From assembly GCA_020636005.1 (NCBI GenBank), contig JACJYR010000001.1:444001-508000 (forward strand): a DNA stretch of 64,000 bases, in the 5' to 3' direction. Origin of the DNA: Lewinellaceae bacterium (GTDB taxonomy: Bacteria; Bacteroidota; Bacteroidia; Chitinophagales; Saprospiraceae). The first letter of the stretch is position 1; the number at the start of each line of letters is the position of its first letter. A model generated the notes under the pieces. It was not told the origin of the DNA. It saw only the letters and a program-made list of their open reading frames with translations, and made no database searches. Position numbers and translations under genes: made by a program. Positions 18,173-25,969 of this stretch are shown here, piece by piece.

Positions 18173-19639
18173 TCAATTCGACTTCCAGAAATAAGGCGTC
18201 AACAGCACAAGGATGGTAAACAACTCCAGCCTGCCGAGCAGCATCAGGATGGAAAGCAGCCACTTGGCCGCATCGGAGAGGTGGGCGAAATTGTCCACCG
18301 GGCCGACTTTGCCGATGCCCGGGCCCACGTTGCCCAGCGAGGTGGCCACCGCCCCCACCGAGGTGAGGAAGTCGTAGCCCATTACGCTCATCACCACCGA
18401 GCCAAGGATGAAAATCATCATGTACAGCAGCAGAAAAATAATGACGTGCGTCATGATGCGGGGCGCCACGACCTGCCCGTTGAGCTTGAGCGGCACCACG
18501 GCACGGGGGTGCAACAGGCGCTTGAATTCTAAGTAGGAGTTTTTGAAAAAAACCAGGTGGCGGATGAACTTGATGCCGCCCGCCGTAGAGCCTGCGCTGG
18601 CCCCCAAAAAGAGCAGGATAAAGCAGACCATCGTCAGCCCGTTGGTCCAGGAGGTATAGTCCGCCGAGACAAAGCCCGTCGTGGTGACGAGCGACACCAG
18701 TTGGAAAAAGGCATCCCTGACCGCTTTTTCAAAGGTGATAAATTCCCCCCGGTGGTTGACACTGTAATAAACCCGCAAGGACATGATGACGCCGAGCACC
18801 AGCACGAGGAAGAGGTACGCCTTGAACTCGTCATTGGCCCAAACCCGCTTGAAACGGCCTTTCAGCGCAAGGTAGGTGACCGAATAGTTGGTGCCGGCCA
18901 GGAACATGAAAACGATGATGGTGTATTGGATAAAGGGCGTGTCGAAGGCCATCATGCTGGCGTTCTTGGTGGAAAAACCGCCCGTGGCCATCGTGGTGAA
19001 GGCATGGTTGATCGCTTCGTAAAAGGTCATCCCGCCCAATTTCAACAATAAAACCAGGATGCCCGTCAAGCCAACGTAGATGCCCCAAAGGCGTTTGGCC
19101 GTTTCCTGTATGCGGGGATGTATTTTATCGGAAGTGGGGCCGGGTGCTTCCGCCGAAAACAGCTCGATGCCACCAATGCCCAACAAGGGGAAGATGGCCA
19201 CCGTCAGCACGATGATGCCCATGCCGCCGATCCACTGCGTCAGGCTGCGCCAATAGAGGATGCCCTTCGGCACTGCCTCGATGTCGTTGAGAATGCTGGC
19301 CCCGGTGGTGGTCATGCCCGACATGGTTTCAAAAAAGGCATCTGCCACAGAAGGTATTTCACCGCTGACCAGGTAGGGCAACATGCCAAACGAGACCATC
19401 GAAAGCCAGCCCAGGGCCACAATCAGGTAGCCTTCCCGTTTGTTGACGGTCTTGCTTTTGTTGTTGCTCAAAAACCAGAGCAGCGCCCCCACCGCCACGC
19501 AAATCGAAGCAGAAATGACCAGGTGCAGCCCATCGCCCGAAGCATAAACAGCCGAAACCACCACCCCCGTGAGCATCATCCCACCCATCACGAAAAGCAG
19601 GACGCTGATAACCCGTGCTATTTGTTTAAAGTTGATCAT
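18173..19639 (-). CDS. trkH: Potassium uptake protein TrkH/KtrB family
   Basis: A 488-residue polytopic membrane protein of the TrkH family. Selectivity-filter-like loops are visible: TTTGASILNDIE, TTMATGGFSTKNA, TTTGFVSADYTSW and TSLGNVGPGIG, one for each of the four M1-P-M2 repeats. It forms the K+-translocating channel and works with the NAD-binding TrkA encoded 100 bp upstream on the same strand. The gap holds a tandem CTCTCATC-type repeat. Confidence 0.92.
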   Translation of the reverse strand: MINFKQIARVISVLLFVMGGMMLTGVVVSAVYASGDGLHLVISASICVAVGALLWFLSNNKSKTVNKREGYLIVALGWLSMVSFGMLPYLVSGEIPSVADAFFETMSGMTTTGASILNDIEAVPKGILYWRSLTQWIGGMGIIVLTVAIFPLLGIGGIELFSAEAPGPTSDKIHPRIQETAKRLWGIYVGLTGILVLLLKLGGMTFYEAINHAFTTMATGGFSTKNASMMAFDTPFIQYTIIVFMFLAGTNYSVTYLALKGRFKRVWANDEFKAYLFLVLVLGVIMSLRVYYSVNHRGEFITFEKAVRDAFFQLVSLVTTTGFVSADYTSWTNGLTMVCFILLFLGASAGSTAGGIKFIRHLVFFKNSYLEFKRLLHPRAVVPLKLNGQVVAPRIMTHVIIFLLLYMMIFILGSVVMSVMGYDFLTSVGAVATSLGNVGPGIGKVGPVDNFAHLSDAAKWLLSILMLLGRLELFTILVLLTPYFWKSN

Positions 19640-19645
19640 GTTTTT

Positions 19646-19738
19646 CAGTCAATTCTCTCATCCTCTCATCCTCTCATCCTCTCATCCTCTCATTTCTCTC
19701 ATTTCTCTCATCCTCTATTTTCTCTCATCCTCTCCCCC
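19646..19738. repeat. Short-period tandem repeat between trkA and trkH
   Basis: About ten units of CTCTCATC or CTCATTT fill the gap between the two genes. The copy number of such repeats is prone to change by slippage, which could alter spacing between the trkA stop and the trkH start. Confidence 0.8.
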
Positions 19739-19739
19739 C

Positions 19740-21080
19740 TCACCGAAACATCCGCTCCACCTTGGAAACCGCCTCCGGCATGGTAAAGACGATGACTTTA
19801 TCGTCCATTTGCAGTTGAAAGTTGCCGTCGGGAATTAGGCTTTCGTCGCCCCGGATAACGCCACCGATGAGCGCCGCTTTGGGGAAATGCAAATCCTTGA
19901 TGGGTTTGCGGGTCATCAGGTTGTTTTTAGTAACCACGAACTCGATGACCTCCGCCTCCACCCCATGAAGGCCGGTGATGGCCTCCACGGTGCCTTGCCG
20001 GACGAACCTGAAAATATTGTTGGCGGCTATGAGCTTCTGGTTGATGAGCGTGTCCACGCCGATATTTTGGGAGATGAAAGTGTATTCCTTGTTCTCCACC
20101 TGTGCGATGGTCTTGTAAACGCCGTGGTTTTTGGCAGTGAGGCTGGCGATGATGTTGGTCTCGGAGTTGGGCGTCAGGGCGATGAAGGCGTCCATGCGGT
20201 CGAGGCCCTCTTCCTGCAGCAGGTCCACGTTGTCGGCCTTGCCGTTGATAATCAAGGTGTTGTTCAGCTTTTCCGTCAGGATTTTGCATTGGTCCTTGCT
20301 GCCTTCTATAAGGGTGATATTGAAATCGTCTTCCATCAGTTTCGCCGTTTCGTAGGCCAAAGGAGACCCCCCAAGTATCATCACATTTTTCACCTTTACC
20401 TTTTTGGCCCCCACGAAGCGCTCCACCTCGTCCACCTTGTCTTTTTTGGTGATGAAATAAACGTGGTCGTTCCGTTTGAGCACCACTTCCCCGTTCGGGA
20501 TGATGGTCTGGCTGCCCCGCAGGATGGCAATGGGGCGCAGGGCTTCATTGGCCACCAATTGCTTCCAGTTGCTCAACTGCACATTCACCAAAGGCGAAAA
20601 GTCGTCGAGCGTGATGCCGAACAGGGAAATTTTGCCTTCCTCGAATTCAAAAATATCGGTGAACGAGCAGCGCTTGACGAGGCGCAGAATCTCCTTGGCC
20701 GCCAACTGCACCGGGGAAAAAATGGAGTCAATGCCCATAGCGGCCACCAGTTCCCGGTTCACTTCTTTCAAGTATTCCGACTTGTGTACCCGGGCGACGG
20801 TCTGCCGTGCGCCCAGTTTCTTCGCCAGGCTGGCTGTTACGATGTTGGTCGTTTCCGAAGTAGTGACGGCCAACAGCAGGTGGGCGTTCTCAATACCTGC
20901 TTCCCGCAGCACGTTGATGGAGGAGGAGTCGCCCCGCAGTGTGAGCAAATCGAGGTGGGTGGAGGCATAATCCAGCACCTCCTGGTTTTCGTCTATGAGC
21001 GTAATATCCTGGTTTTCATAGGATAACAGCTCTGCCAAATGGAAGCCGAGGTTTCCCGCCCCGGCGATGATGATTTTCAT
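19740..21080 (-). CDS. trkA: Trk system potassium uptake protein TrkA
   Basis: A 446-residue protein with two RCK halves. The first begins MKIIIAGAGNLGFHLAELL (NAD-binding GxGxxG) and the second repeats the pattern as VMILGGSPLAYETAKLM near residue 230. Each half ends in a TrkA-C domain. It binds NAD(H) or ATP on the cytoplasmic side and gates TrkH. The frame is open further upstream, but the ATG at 21080 starts exactly at the Rossmann strand and gives the family's normal length. Confidence 0.92.
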   Translation of the reverse strand: MKIIIAGAGNLGFHLAELLSYENQDITLIDENQEVLDYASTHLDLLTLRGDSSSINVLREAGIENAHLLLAVTTSETTNIVTASLAKKLGARQTVARVHKSEYLKEVNRELVAAMGIDSIFSPVQLAAKEILRLVKRCSFTDIFEFEEGKISLFGITLDDFSPLVNVQLSNWKQLVANEALRPIAILRGSQTIIPNGEVVLKRNDHVYFITKKDKVDEVERFVGAKKVKVKNVMILGGSPLAYETAKLMEDDFNITLIEGSKDQCKILTEKLNNTLIINGKADNVDLLQEEGLDRMDAFIALTPNSETNIIASLTAKNHGVYKTIAQVENKEYTFISQNIGVDTLINQKLIAANNIFRFVRQGTVEAITGLHGVEAEVIEFVVTKNNLMTRKPIKDLHFPKAALIGGVIRGDESLIPDGNFQLQMDDKVIVFTMPEAVSKVERMFR

Positions 21081-21218
21081 TTTAACAATGATATGCTGAC
21101 TGTTGGGCCAAACCTCGTCTGCGTTTTGAATACCGAAGGGTTTCGCCACGTATTTTAAAAAGTGCGCAAAGGTATCTTTCCCTAGGTTGAAATTCAATAA
21201 AAATGAAGTTGAAATGCC

Positions 21219-22109
21219 TCATTTGCCTCCTTCCTCCGCATCCCGCCGCAGGTGGTTCACCACCCTCCGCACCGTCTTCCGGCGTATTTCCTTTTCCAGT
21301 TCCCGGTCTATCCTTTTCAGGGTATATTGAAATTTAAGTTCCAGGCTATCCTTGTGGATTTCGATGATGCGCAGCCGGAAAGAACCTGGTTCGATGTGCT
21401 CGTGATAATCCTGGAGGCAATCTATCAAGTCTTCTTCGAGGGCTTCGATGGTTTCTAAAAACTCCAGGTTGAGTTCAAATTCGATGTTCACCTTTCGGAT
21501 GCCTTTCTTGGTGTAATTGACGATTTCGCTGGTGTAAACGGTATTGTTGAGGATGAAAATGATGTCGTCGTCGTCGTTCTCGAGGGCGATGCGGGAGATG
21601 GTGATGTCGGTGACACGGCCCTTGTAGTCGCCGATTTTCACATGGTCGCCGATGGAGATTTCGTCCGAAAAACTGATGGCGATGCCGCTGATGATGTTGA
21701 CGATGTAGTCCCGTGTGACAATGGCAATGGCCGCCGCCACGATGCTCAGCCCGGTGAACAGGCTCTTGGTGTCAATGCCGAACAAACTGAGGATGGCAAT
21801 GATGACCGCCGCCGTCATCAGCAGGATGTAGATGTTTTCCAGCCCTGCCAGCACGTTGTCCGTGCGGCCCCTCGGCAGGCGCTGCCGCCGCCGGTAAGTG
21901 GCCGAAAACAGGATCAGGGAGAGGTTCAGCCCCAGGGCGAGGATGATGAAATTGAGCAGGATGTTGGTCAGGCTGGTGAACTTCGCCCCAACAGCGACCA
22001 GCTCGCCCAATGGCTCTAATATCCTGGCCCATTCCTTTTCCTTGAACCTGACAAAGAGCAGGCCCGTGAAGAGGATCATTTTCGAAAGGGTGAGGAGGAT
22101 TCTTGCCAT
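21219..22109 (-). CDS. Small-conductance mechanosensitive channel (MscS family)
   Basis: A 296-residue inner-membrane protein. Three or four hydrophobic segments lie in residues 1-130, including the pore-lining TM3 with its Ala/Gly pattern (LFTGLSIVAAAIAIVTRDYI). The MscS beta domain follows (SDEISIGDHVKIGDYKGRVTDI), then a soluble alpha/beta region. It would open under membrane tension to release solutes in hypo-osmotic shock. It sits in a run of ion-transport genes (trkH, trkA, this gene, corA) on the same strand. Confidence 0.88.
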   Translation of the reverse strand: MARILLTLSKMILFTGLLFVRFKEKEWARILEPLGELVAVGAKFTSLTNILLNFIILALGLNLSLILFSATYRRRQRLPRGRTDNVLAGLENIYILLMTAAVIIAILSLFGIDTKSLFTGLSIVAAAIAIVTRDYIVNIISGIAISFSDEISIGDHVKIGDYKGRVTDITISRIALENDDDDIIFILNNTVYTSEIVNYTKKGIRKVNIEFELNLEFLETIEALEEDLIDCLQDYHEHIEPGSFRLRIIEIHKDSLELKFQYTLKRIDRELEKEIRRKTVRRVVNHLRRDAEEGGK

Positions 22110-22262
22110 GAGTCAATGAGTGAATGAGAGAATGGGTCAATGAGTCAATGAGTCAATGAGTGAATGAGTGAATGAGTGAATGAGTGAATAAGAGAATGCG
22201 TGAATGATAGAATGAAGAAGTGCGGGGAAATTCTCTCATTGAATCATTCACTCATTCACGCA
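22110..22262. repeat. Short-period tandem repeat GAATGAGT/CAATGAGT
   Basis: Some fifteen 8-bp units of the type GAGTGAAT or GAGTCAAT lie just before the mscS-like start. Inverted units (ATTCACTCATTCACGCATT) follow at 22243-22265, so the RNA could fold into a long imperfect hairpin. It fills the gap between corA and the channel gene. Confidence 0.75.
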
Positions 22263-22268
22263 TTGTTT

Positions 22269-23333
22269 CTAAATCCATTTTTTCTTTTTGAAATAAACCA
22301 GGGAGGCGATGGAAATCAGGCCCATGACGCCCCAAAGGTAGTAATAGCCATGATGGAAGTGTAACTCAGGGATGTTGTCAAAGTTCATCCCATAGATGCC
22401 CGCCAGAAAAGTCAATGGGACAAAAATGGTGGTGATGATGGTCAGCACCTGGATGACGTTGTTCATTCGGATGCTCAGTTCGGAAAGGTACAGTTCCTGG
22501 AGGCCGTTGAGCATGTCCCGGTAGGTTTCTATCAGGTCGGCGATGCGGATGACGTGGTCGTAGAGGTCACGGACGAAGAGGCCGGTGCTTTCGTCCATGA
22601 TCTTGCTTTCGCTGCGGGAAAATTTGCCGACGGCCTCCCGGAGCGGCATCACGGATTTGCGCAGTGCCAGCATCTGGAATTTCAGGTGGTGGATGCCTTC
22701 TTTGGTTTCCCTCGACGGGTCGGTGTTGATGTCGGCTTCCAGGGTTTCCATGCGCTCCTCGAAGCATTCGAGGATTTGGAAATAGTTGTCCACCACATTG
22801 TCCACGAGGGCGTAGGCGAGGTAGTCGGACTTGCGGTTGCGGATGCGGCCACGGGCAGATTCGAGCCGCTCCCGCACGGCCAGGAAGGTATCGTCCGCAT
22901 TCTCCTGAAAGCTCAACAGGAAGTTTTCGCCAAAATAAAGGGCAATCTGCTCCGAGTTGAGCTCATGCTCCGCCTTGTTGTAGGTCAGGGCGTTGATCAC
23001 GATGAAGGCCTCGTCGCCGTACTCCTCGAACTTGGGTCGCTGCTGGGTGTGGAGGATGTCTTCCAGCACCAGGGGGTGGATGTTGAAATGTTGCCCAAAT
23101 CGCTCGACCAGTGCCACATCGTGCAGCCCCCGAACGTCGTACCAGGTAACTTTTTCAGGCAAGGTGCCTGGGTTGCTTTTCAGGTCAAATTGCACCTCGG
23201 AAATTTCCTCCCCATTGTAGCGGATCTGGTGTACCACTACTTGTTCCAGCCGCTGTTCGCCCGTGAACTCCAGTGTGCCGGGTGGGGCGCCGCTGCGTTT
23301 CAGCTTCTTCTGCTTTTTCCTTTTTGTTTTCAT
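22269..23333 (-). CDS. corA: Magnesium/cobalt transporter CorA
   Basis: A 354-residue CorA-family channel. The long cytoplasmic funnel domain precedes two C-terminal transmembrane helices, joined by the signature loop YGMNF (near residue 318), the Mg2+ selectivity motif. The second helix ends in a Lys-rich tail (YFKKKKWI), typical of CorA. The N-terminal Lys-rich stretch is long but ordinary for Bacteroidota members. Confidence 0.93.
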   Translation of the reverse strand: MKTKRKKQKKLKRSGAPPGTLEFTGEQRLEQVVVHQIRYNGEEISEVQFDLKSNPGTLPEKVTWYDVRGLHDVALVERFGQHFNIHPLVLEDILHTQQRPKFEEYGDEAFIVINALTYNKAEHELNSEQIALYFGENFLLSFQENADDTFLAVRERLESARGRIRNRKSDYLAYALVDNVVDNYFQILECFEERMETLEADINTDPSRETKEGIHHLKFQMLALRKSVMPLREAVGKFSRSESKIMDESTGLFVRDLYDHVIRIADLIETYRDMLNGLQELYLSELSIRMNNVIQVLTIITTIFVPLTFLAGIYGMNFDNIPELHFHHGYYYLWGVMGLISIASLVYFKKKKWI

Positions 23334-23344
23334 GGGGTAAATGT

Positions 23345-23383
23345 AAAAAGGTGCTGCCGGAAAATTGCGGACAGCACCTTTTT
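23345..23383. terminator. Perfect 12-bp-stem bidirectional terminator
   Basis: AAAAAGGTGCTG at 23345-23356 pairs perfectly with CAGCACCTTTTT at 23372-23383 around a 15-nt loop, giving a T-run on either strand. It lies between the TlpA-like stop and the corA start on the minus strand and should end the TlpA-like transcript. Confidence 0.85.
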
Positions 23384-23403
23384 AGCCATAAAAGTCATAA
23401 AAA

Positions 23404-24849
23404 TCAGCGATCCGCCACCTGCCGTTTCTTATGATCCTCAATGATCTGCGCCAACTGCGGCACGCCCACCCGGCTGGCGATGATTTTTTTGTCCTTGTCC
23501 AAAACATACAATTTCGGCAGGGAGGTGCCATAATAGTTCTGTAAAGCCCTGGCCCGGGTGTAGGGGTCGGCGGTGATGATCCAGGGCATCTTTTCTTTGT
23601 GGATGTCTTCGACGGCCTTCTCCAGTTCGGTGCTGTTGGCCGAAGAGATGGAGAAGACCTCGACGCCCTTGTTTTTCCACTCCTCATAAAAAGGAATCAG
23701 CTCTTCCGTCGTTTTCTTGCAGTGGCTGCAGCCAGGTTTCCAAAGGAAAATAATGGTGTAATCTGCCTGCACGTCGTAGGGGCTGATGAGGTCGTTGGTG
23801 AACTTGTCCTCGACCGGATCGTAGCGCTGCACCTTCACATTGGGCGCCGGGTTGCCGATCAGCACGTTGCGCATCATAAAGGCGTCGTCGGTGATCTTTT
23901 TCAGGTTTTCCTCCGTCACCCAGTTGGCCTTGCCGCTTTTGTAATAGGCATCCGACAGGTGGACATAGACCGCATCCATCCCCATGATTTCCGGGGTGTA
24001 GTATTTATTGAGCAAATAGGGCAGCACATACTGGAACACCGTTTCGTTCTTTTCCGCCCGTTCCAGGATGAAATCCACCGCCAGGATGATGCTGTCCGGT
24101 ATTTGATAAACCGTTTTGTCGAGGTAACGGTCAATCTTCTCTTTCAGGTAGGGCGTGTTTACAAAAGCCTCCTCCGTCAGGTCGAAGCCGTCCCAGTAGT
24201 GCCAGCGGTAATATTTGAACCGGAACAGGGAATCAATGGAGCCATCGGGGTTTTTGGGCGCTTCCGGTATCACGGGGTCTTGAAATGCCTTCACGATTTT
24301 GGCGGTGTAGGTGCCGGGGTTTTCAGCGGCTATTTTGTCCTGGTGTTTGCGCACGTCGTCGGCCAGGTCTTCCAGGTCTTGTATGAGTTTTTCCTTTTTC
24401 TTTTCGTCCTGCTCGGCGGCGATGGCCTCCTGGATTTTTTTGGATTCGGCCACCTTGTCGGCCATGTAGAGTTGGTAGTCTATCAGCAGTTGGTTGTCCT
24501 TCGAGCCTTTGATTTTCATGTTTTTGGTGAAATCCGGCGCCGTTGTTTCCACGGAAAACTTCTGCTCGGCCTTCGTCACCACGAACTCGAAAAACTTGTT
24601 GTCGGGCGGCATCAGCACGAGGTAGACGCCGGGAGCGAGCGGTTCATTGCCTTCAAAAACGTACTTGCCTTTTTCCAGTGCCGTGGTGTCCTTGCTGTAC
24701 ACCTTGTCCGCCCGCCGGTAGCCGAGAAACACCTTGTCTCCCTCGTAACCGTTGATGGTAACGGTGATTTTGTAGCCGTCGCCCGCAAAGGCGGAAGCAC
24801 TGAAAACCAACATATTAAGCAGGGAAAATAAGAAAACCAGTTTTTTCAT
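23404..24849 (-). CDS. TlpA-like periplasmic thioredoxin-fold protein (DUF4369/DUF5106 type)
   Basis: A 481-residue exported protein. The signal peptide ends at VFSASAFA. A DUF4369-like beta domain follows (residues about 25-120), then a helical DUF5106-like middle. A C-terminal thioredoxin domain (about 335-481) has the redox motif CSHCKKT in LWKPGCSHCKK. Proteins of this plan in Bacteroidota are membrane-side thiol-disulfide proteins of unknown partners. I chose the ATG at 24849 because it begins the signal peptide; the frame extends upstream without another good start. It ends at a strong terminator. Confidence 0.88.
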   Translation of the reverse strand: MKKLVFLFSLLNMLVFSASAFAGDGYKITVTINGYEGDKVFLGYRRADKVYSKDTTALEKGKYVFEGNEPLAPGVYLVLMPPDNKFFEFVVTKAEQKFSVETTAPDFTKNMKIKGSKDNQLLIDYQLYMADKVAESKKIQEAIAAEQDEKKKEKLIQDLEDLADDVRKHQDKIAAENPGTYTAKIVKAFQDPVIPEAPKNPDGSIDSLFRFKYYRWHYWDGFDLTEEAFVNTPYLKEKIDRYLDKTVYQIPDSIILAVDFILERAEKNETVFQYVLPYLLNKYYTPEIMGMDAVYVHLSDAYYKSGKANWVTEENLKKITDDAFMMRNVLIGNPAPNVKVQRYDPVEDKFTNDLISPYDVQADYTIIFLWKPGCSHCKKTTEELIPFYEEWKNKGVEVFSISSANSTELEKAVEDIHKEKMPWIITADPYTRARALQNYYGTSLPKLYVLDKDKKIIASRVGVPQLAQIIEDHKKRQVADR

Positions 24850-25132
24850 GTCTTTGGAAAATTTTTGTTCGGGGTGCAAATTTATAGTGTTGGGCAGATA
24901 CATGCCCGAATGGCAGGGGTGTTAAGTTTTTATTTGGAAAAGGTGGAGGTGTCGATAGTAGGATTGATAAACTATCTCGACATCTTGAAGAAAAAAAACT
25001 GACTTGTCCTGAATAGGTGTAGCATAGATAGTTGTAACCCCATCGGTTAGCGGTGGTCAAAAAAATTAATAAACATGACAAAAACTCAAAAAAGTGAATA
25101 CTCGATAAGTCTTTTTCAGCAACTTTACCAAA

Positions 25133-25759
25133 ATGCCAGACATGAGAAAAAGCTATCTTCTGATTTTATCCTTCACGACTTTGCTGTATTCACTACTTTC
25201 TGCTCAAATGGTAGCCAGTATCAATGGGTTCGGGGCTGATGAGGGACAGGCGGTTGAAAGACGGCGGGAACAACCTGAGAACCTGTGGGGTATTGATTTT
25301 CATGCTATCAGTATTTCTGGCCACTATGCCCGCAAATTTGCTAAAGGATTTTATATCGGTTTGGAAACAGGGATACTACCTGGATATAATTGGATAATAC
25401 TAGCGGGGGAGCATTTTACAACTGAAAGTACAATTTGGTCTTCCAACAGGGATCATGAACATTTTAATAGATGTAGGCAGCTTGCTTTTGGCCATATATT
25501 CATCAGGTGGCGACCTGAGCATGTTCCTTTAGAGATAGACACTGGTTTTCGGGCGGCAAAATATACTCGCAGCGTTTTGTACGAGGATTATTTTGGCTGG
25601 ACGAATTTCTATGGTGCTTTTGTAAAGCCCATGATTAGAATAAAAATGTTCAGCATAGGGGCAAGGATAGATATAGGTAATATGTACAGCTATAGTTTCA
25701 GGCCTTCCCCGGAGTTTATCATAATGGCTACCCCAGTATTGAGGTTTAATTTCAATTGA
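25133..25759 (+). CDS. Exported protein of unknown function
   Basis: A protein of 208 residues with a signal peptide (RKSYLLILSFTTLLYSLLSA). It is rich in aromatic residues in alternating strands (GFYIGLETGILPGYNWII, MFSIGARIDIGNMYSYSFR), like a small outer-membrane beta barrel. I do not recognise a family. A second ATG at 25142 is an equally good start. It stands alone, followed by a palindrome at 25800-25846. Confidence 0.6.
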   Translation: MPDMRKSYLLILSFTTLLYSLLSAQMVASINGFGADEGQAVERRREQPENLWGIDFHAISISGHYARKFAKGFYIGLETGILPGYNWIILAGEHFTTESTIWSSNRDHEHFNRCRQLAFGHIFIRWRPEHVPLEIDTGFRAAKYTRSVLYEDYFGWTNFYGAFVKPMIRIKMFSIGARIDIGNMYSYSFRPSPEFIIMATPVLRFNFN

Positions 25760-25798
25760 GCGCCTAACAAAATTATGGGACGAAAACCAAGAGGGGCT

Positions 25799-25860
25799 TG
25801 GTTATCGAATCCATCGGATGGTGCGAAACTGCTGGGTTCGATAACCCGTTCTCTCGAAAA
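25799..25860. repeat. Palindrome related to the one at 12008-12077
   Basis: GGTTATCGAATCC at 25800-25812 pairs with GGGTTCGATAACC at 25834-25846 (12 of 13), with TCTCGAAAAGC after it. The arm core GGTTATC(A/G)AA(C/T)CC and the CTCGAA flank are shared with the perfect palindrome at 12 kb, so both probably belong to one palindromic repeat family. It lies between two genes in the same orientation. Confidence 0.55.
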
Positions 25861-25969
25861 GCACGAAACCTGTCCCACATTTTTATTGCAGACTCCATTG
25901 AAAGCAATTCCCACCCACATTCGCCAGTATTTCATAAAACGGTTACTTTTGAGAAACAATACCTGAATT

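Noticed and set aside
19887..21026. A 379-residue open frame opposite trkA
   Set aside because: It is antisense to a clear TrkA gene and has no recognisable domain; its composition follows from the coding bias of the real gene.
22110..22262. CRISPR-like repeats
   Set aside because: 8-bp units without spacers; simple tandem repeat.
23599..24831. A 410-residue open frame opposite the TlpA-like gene
   Set aside because: Antisense shadow; no domain, and the opposite strand carries a signal peptide and a thioredoxin motif.
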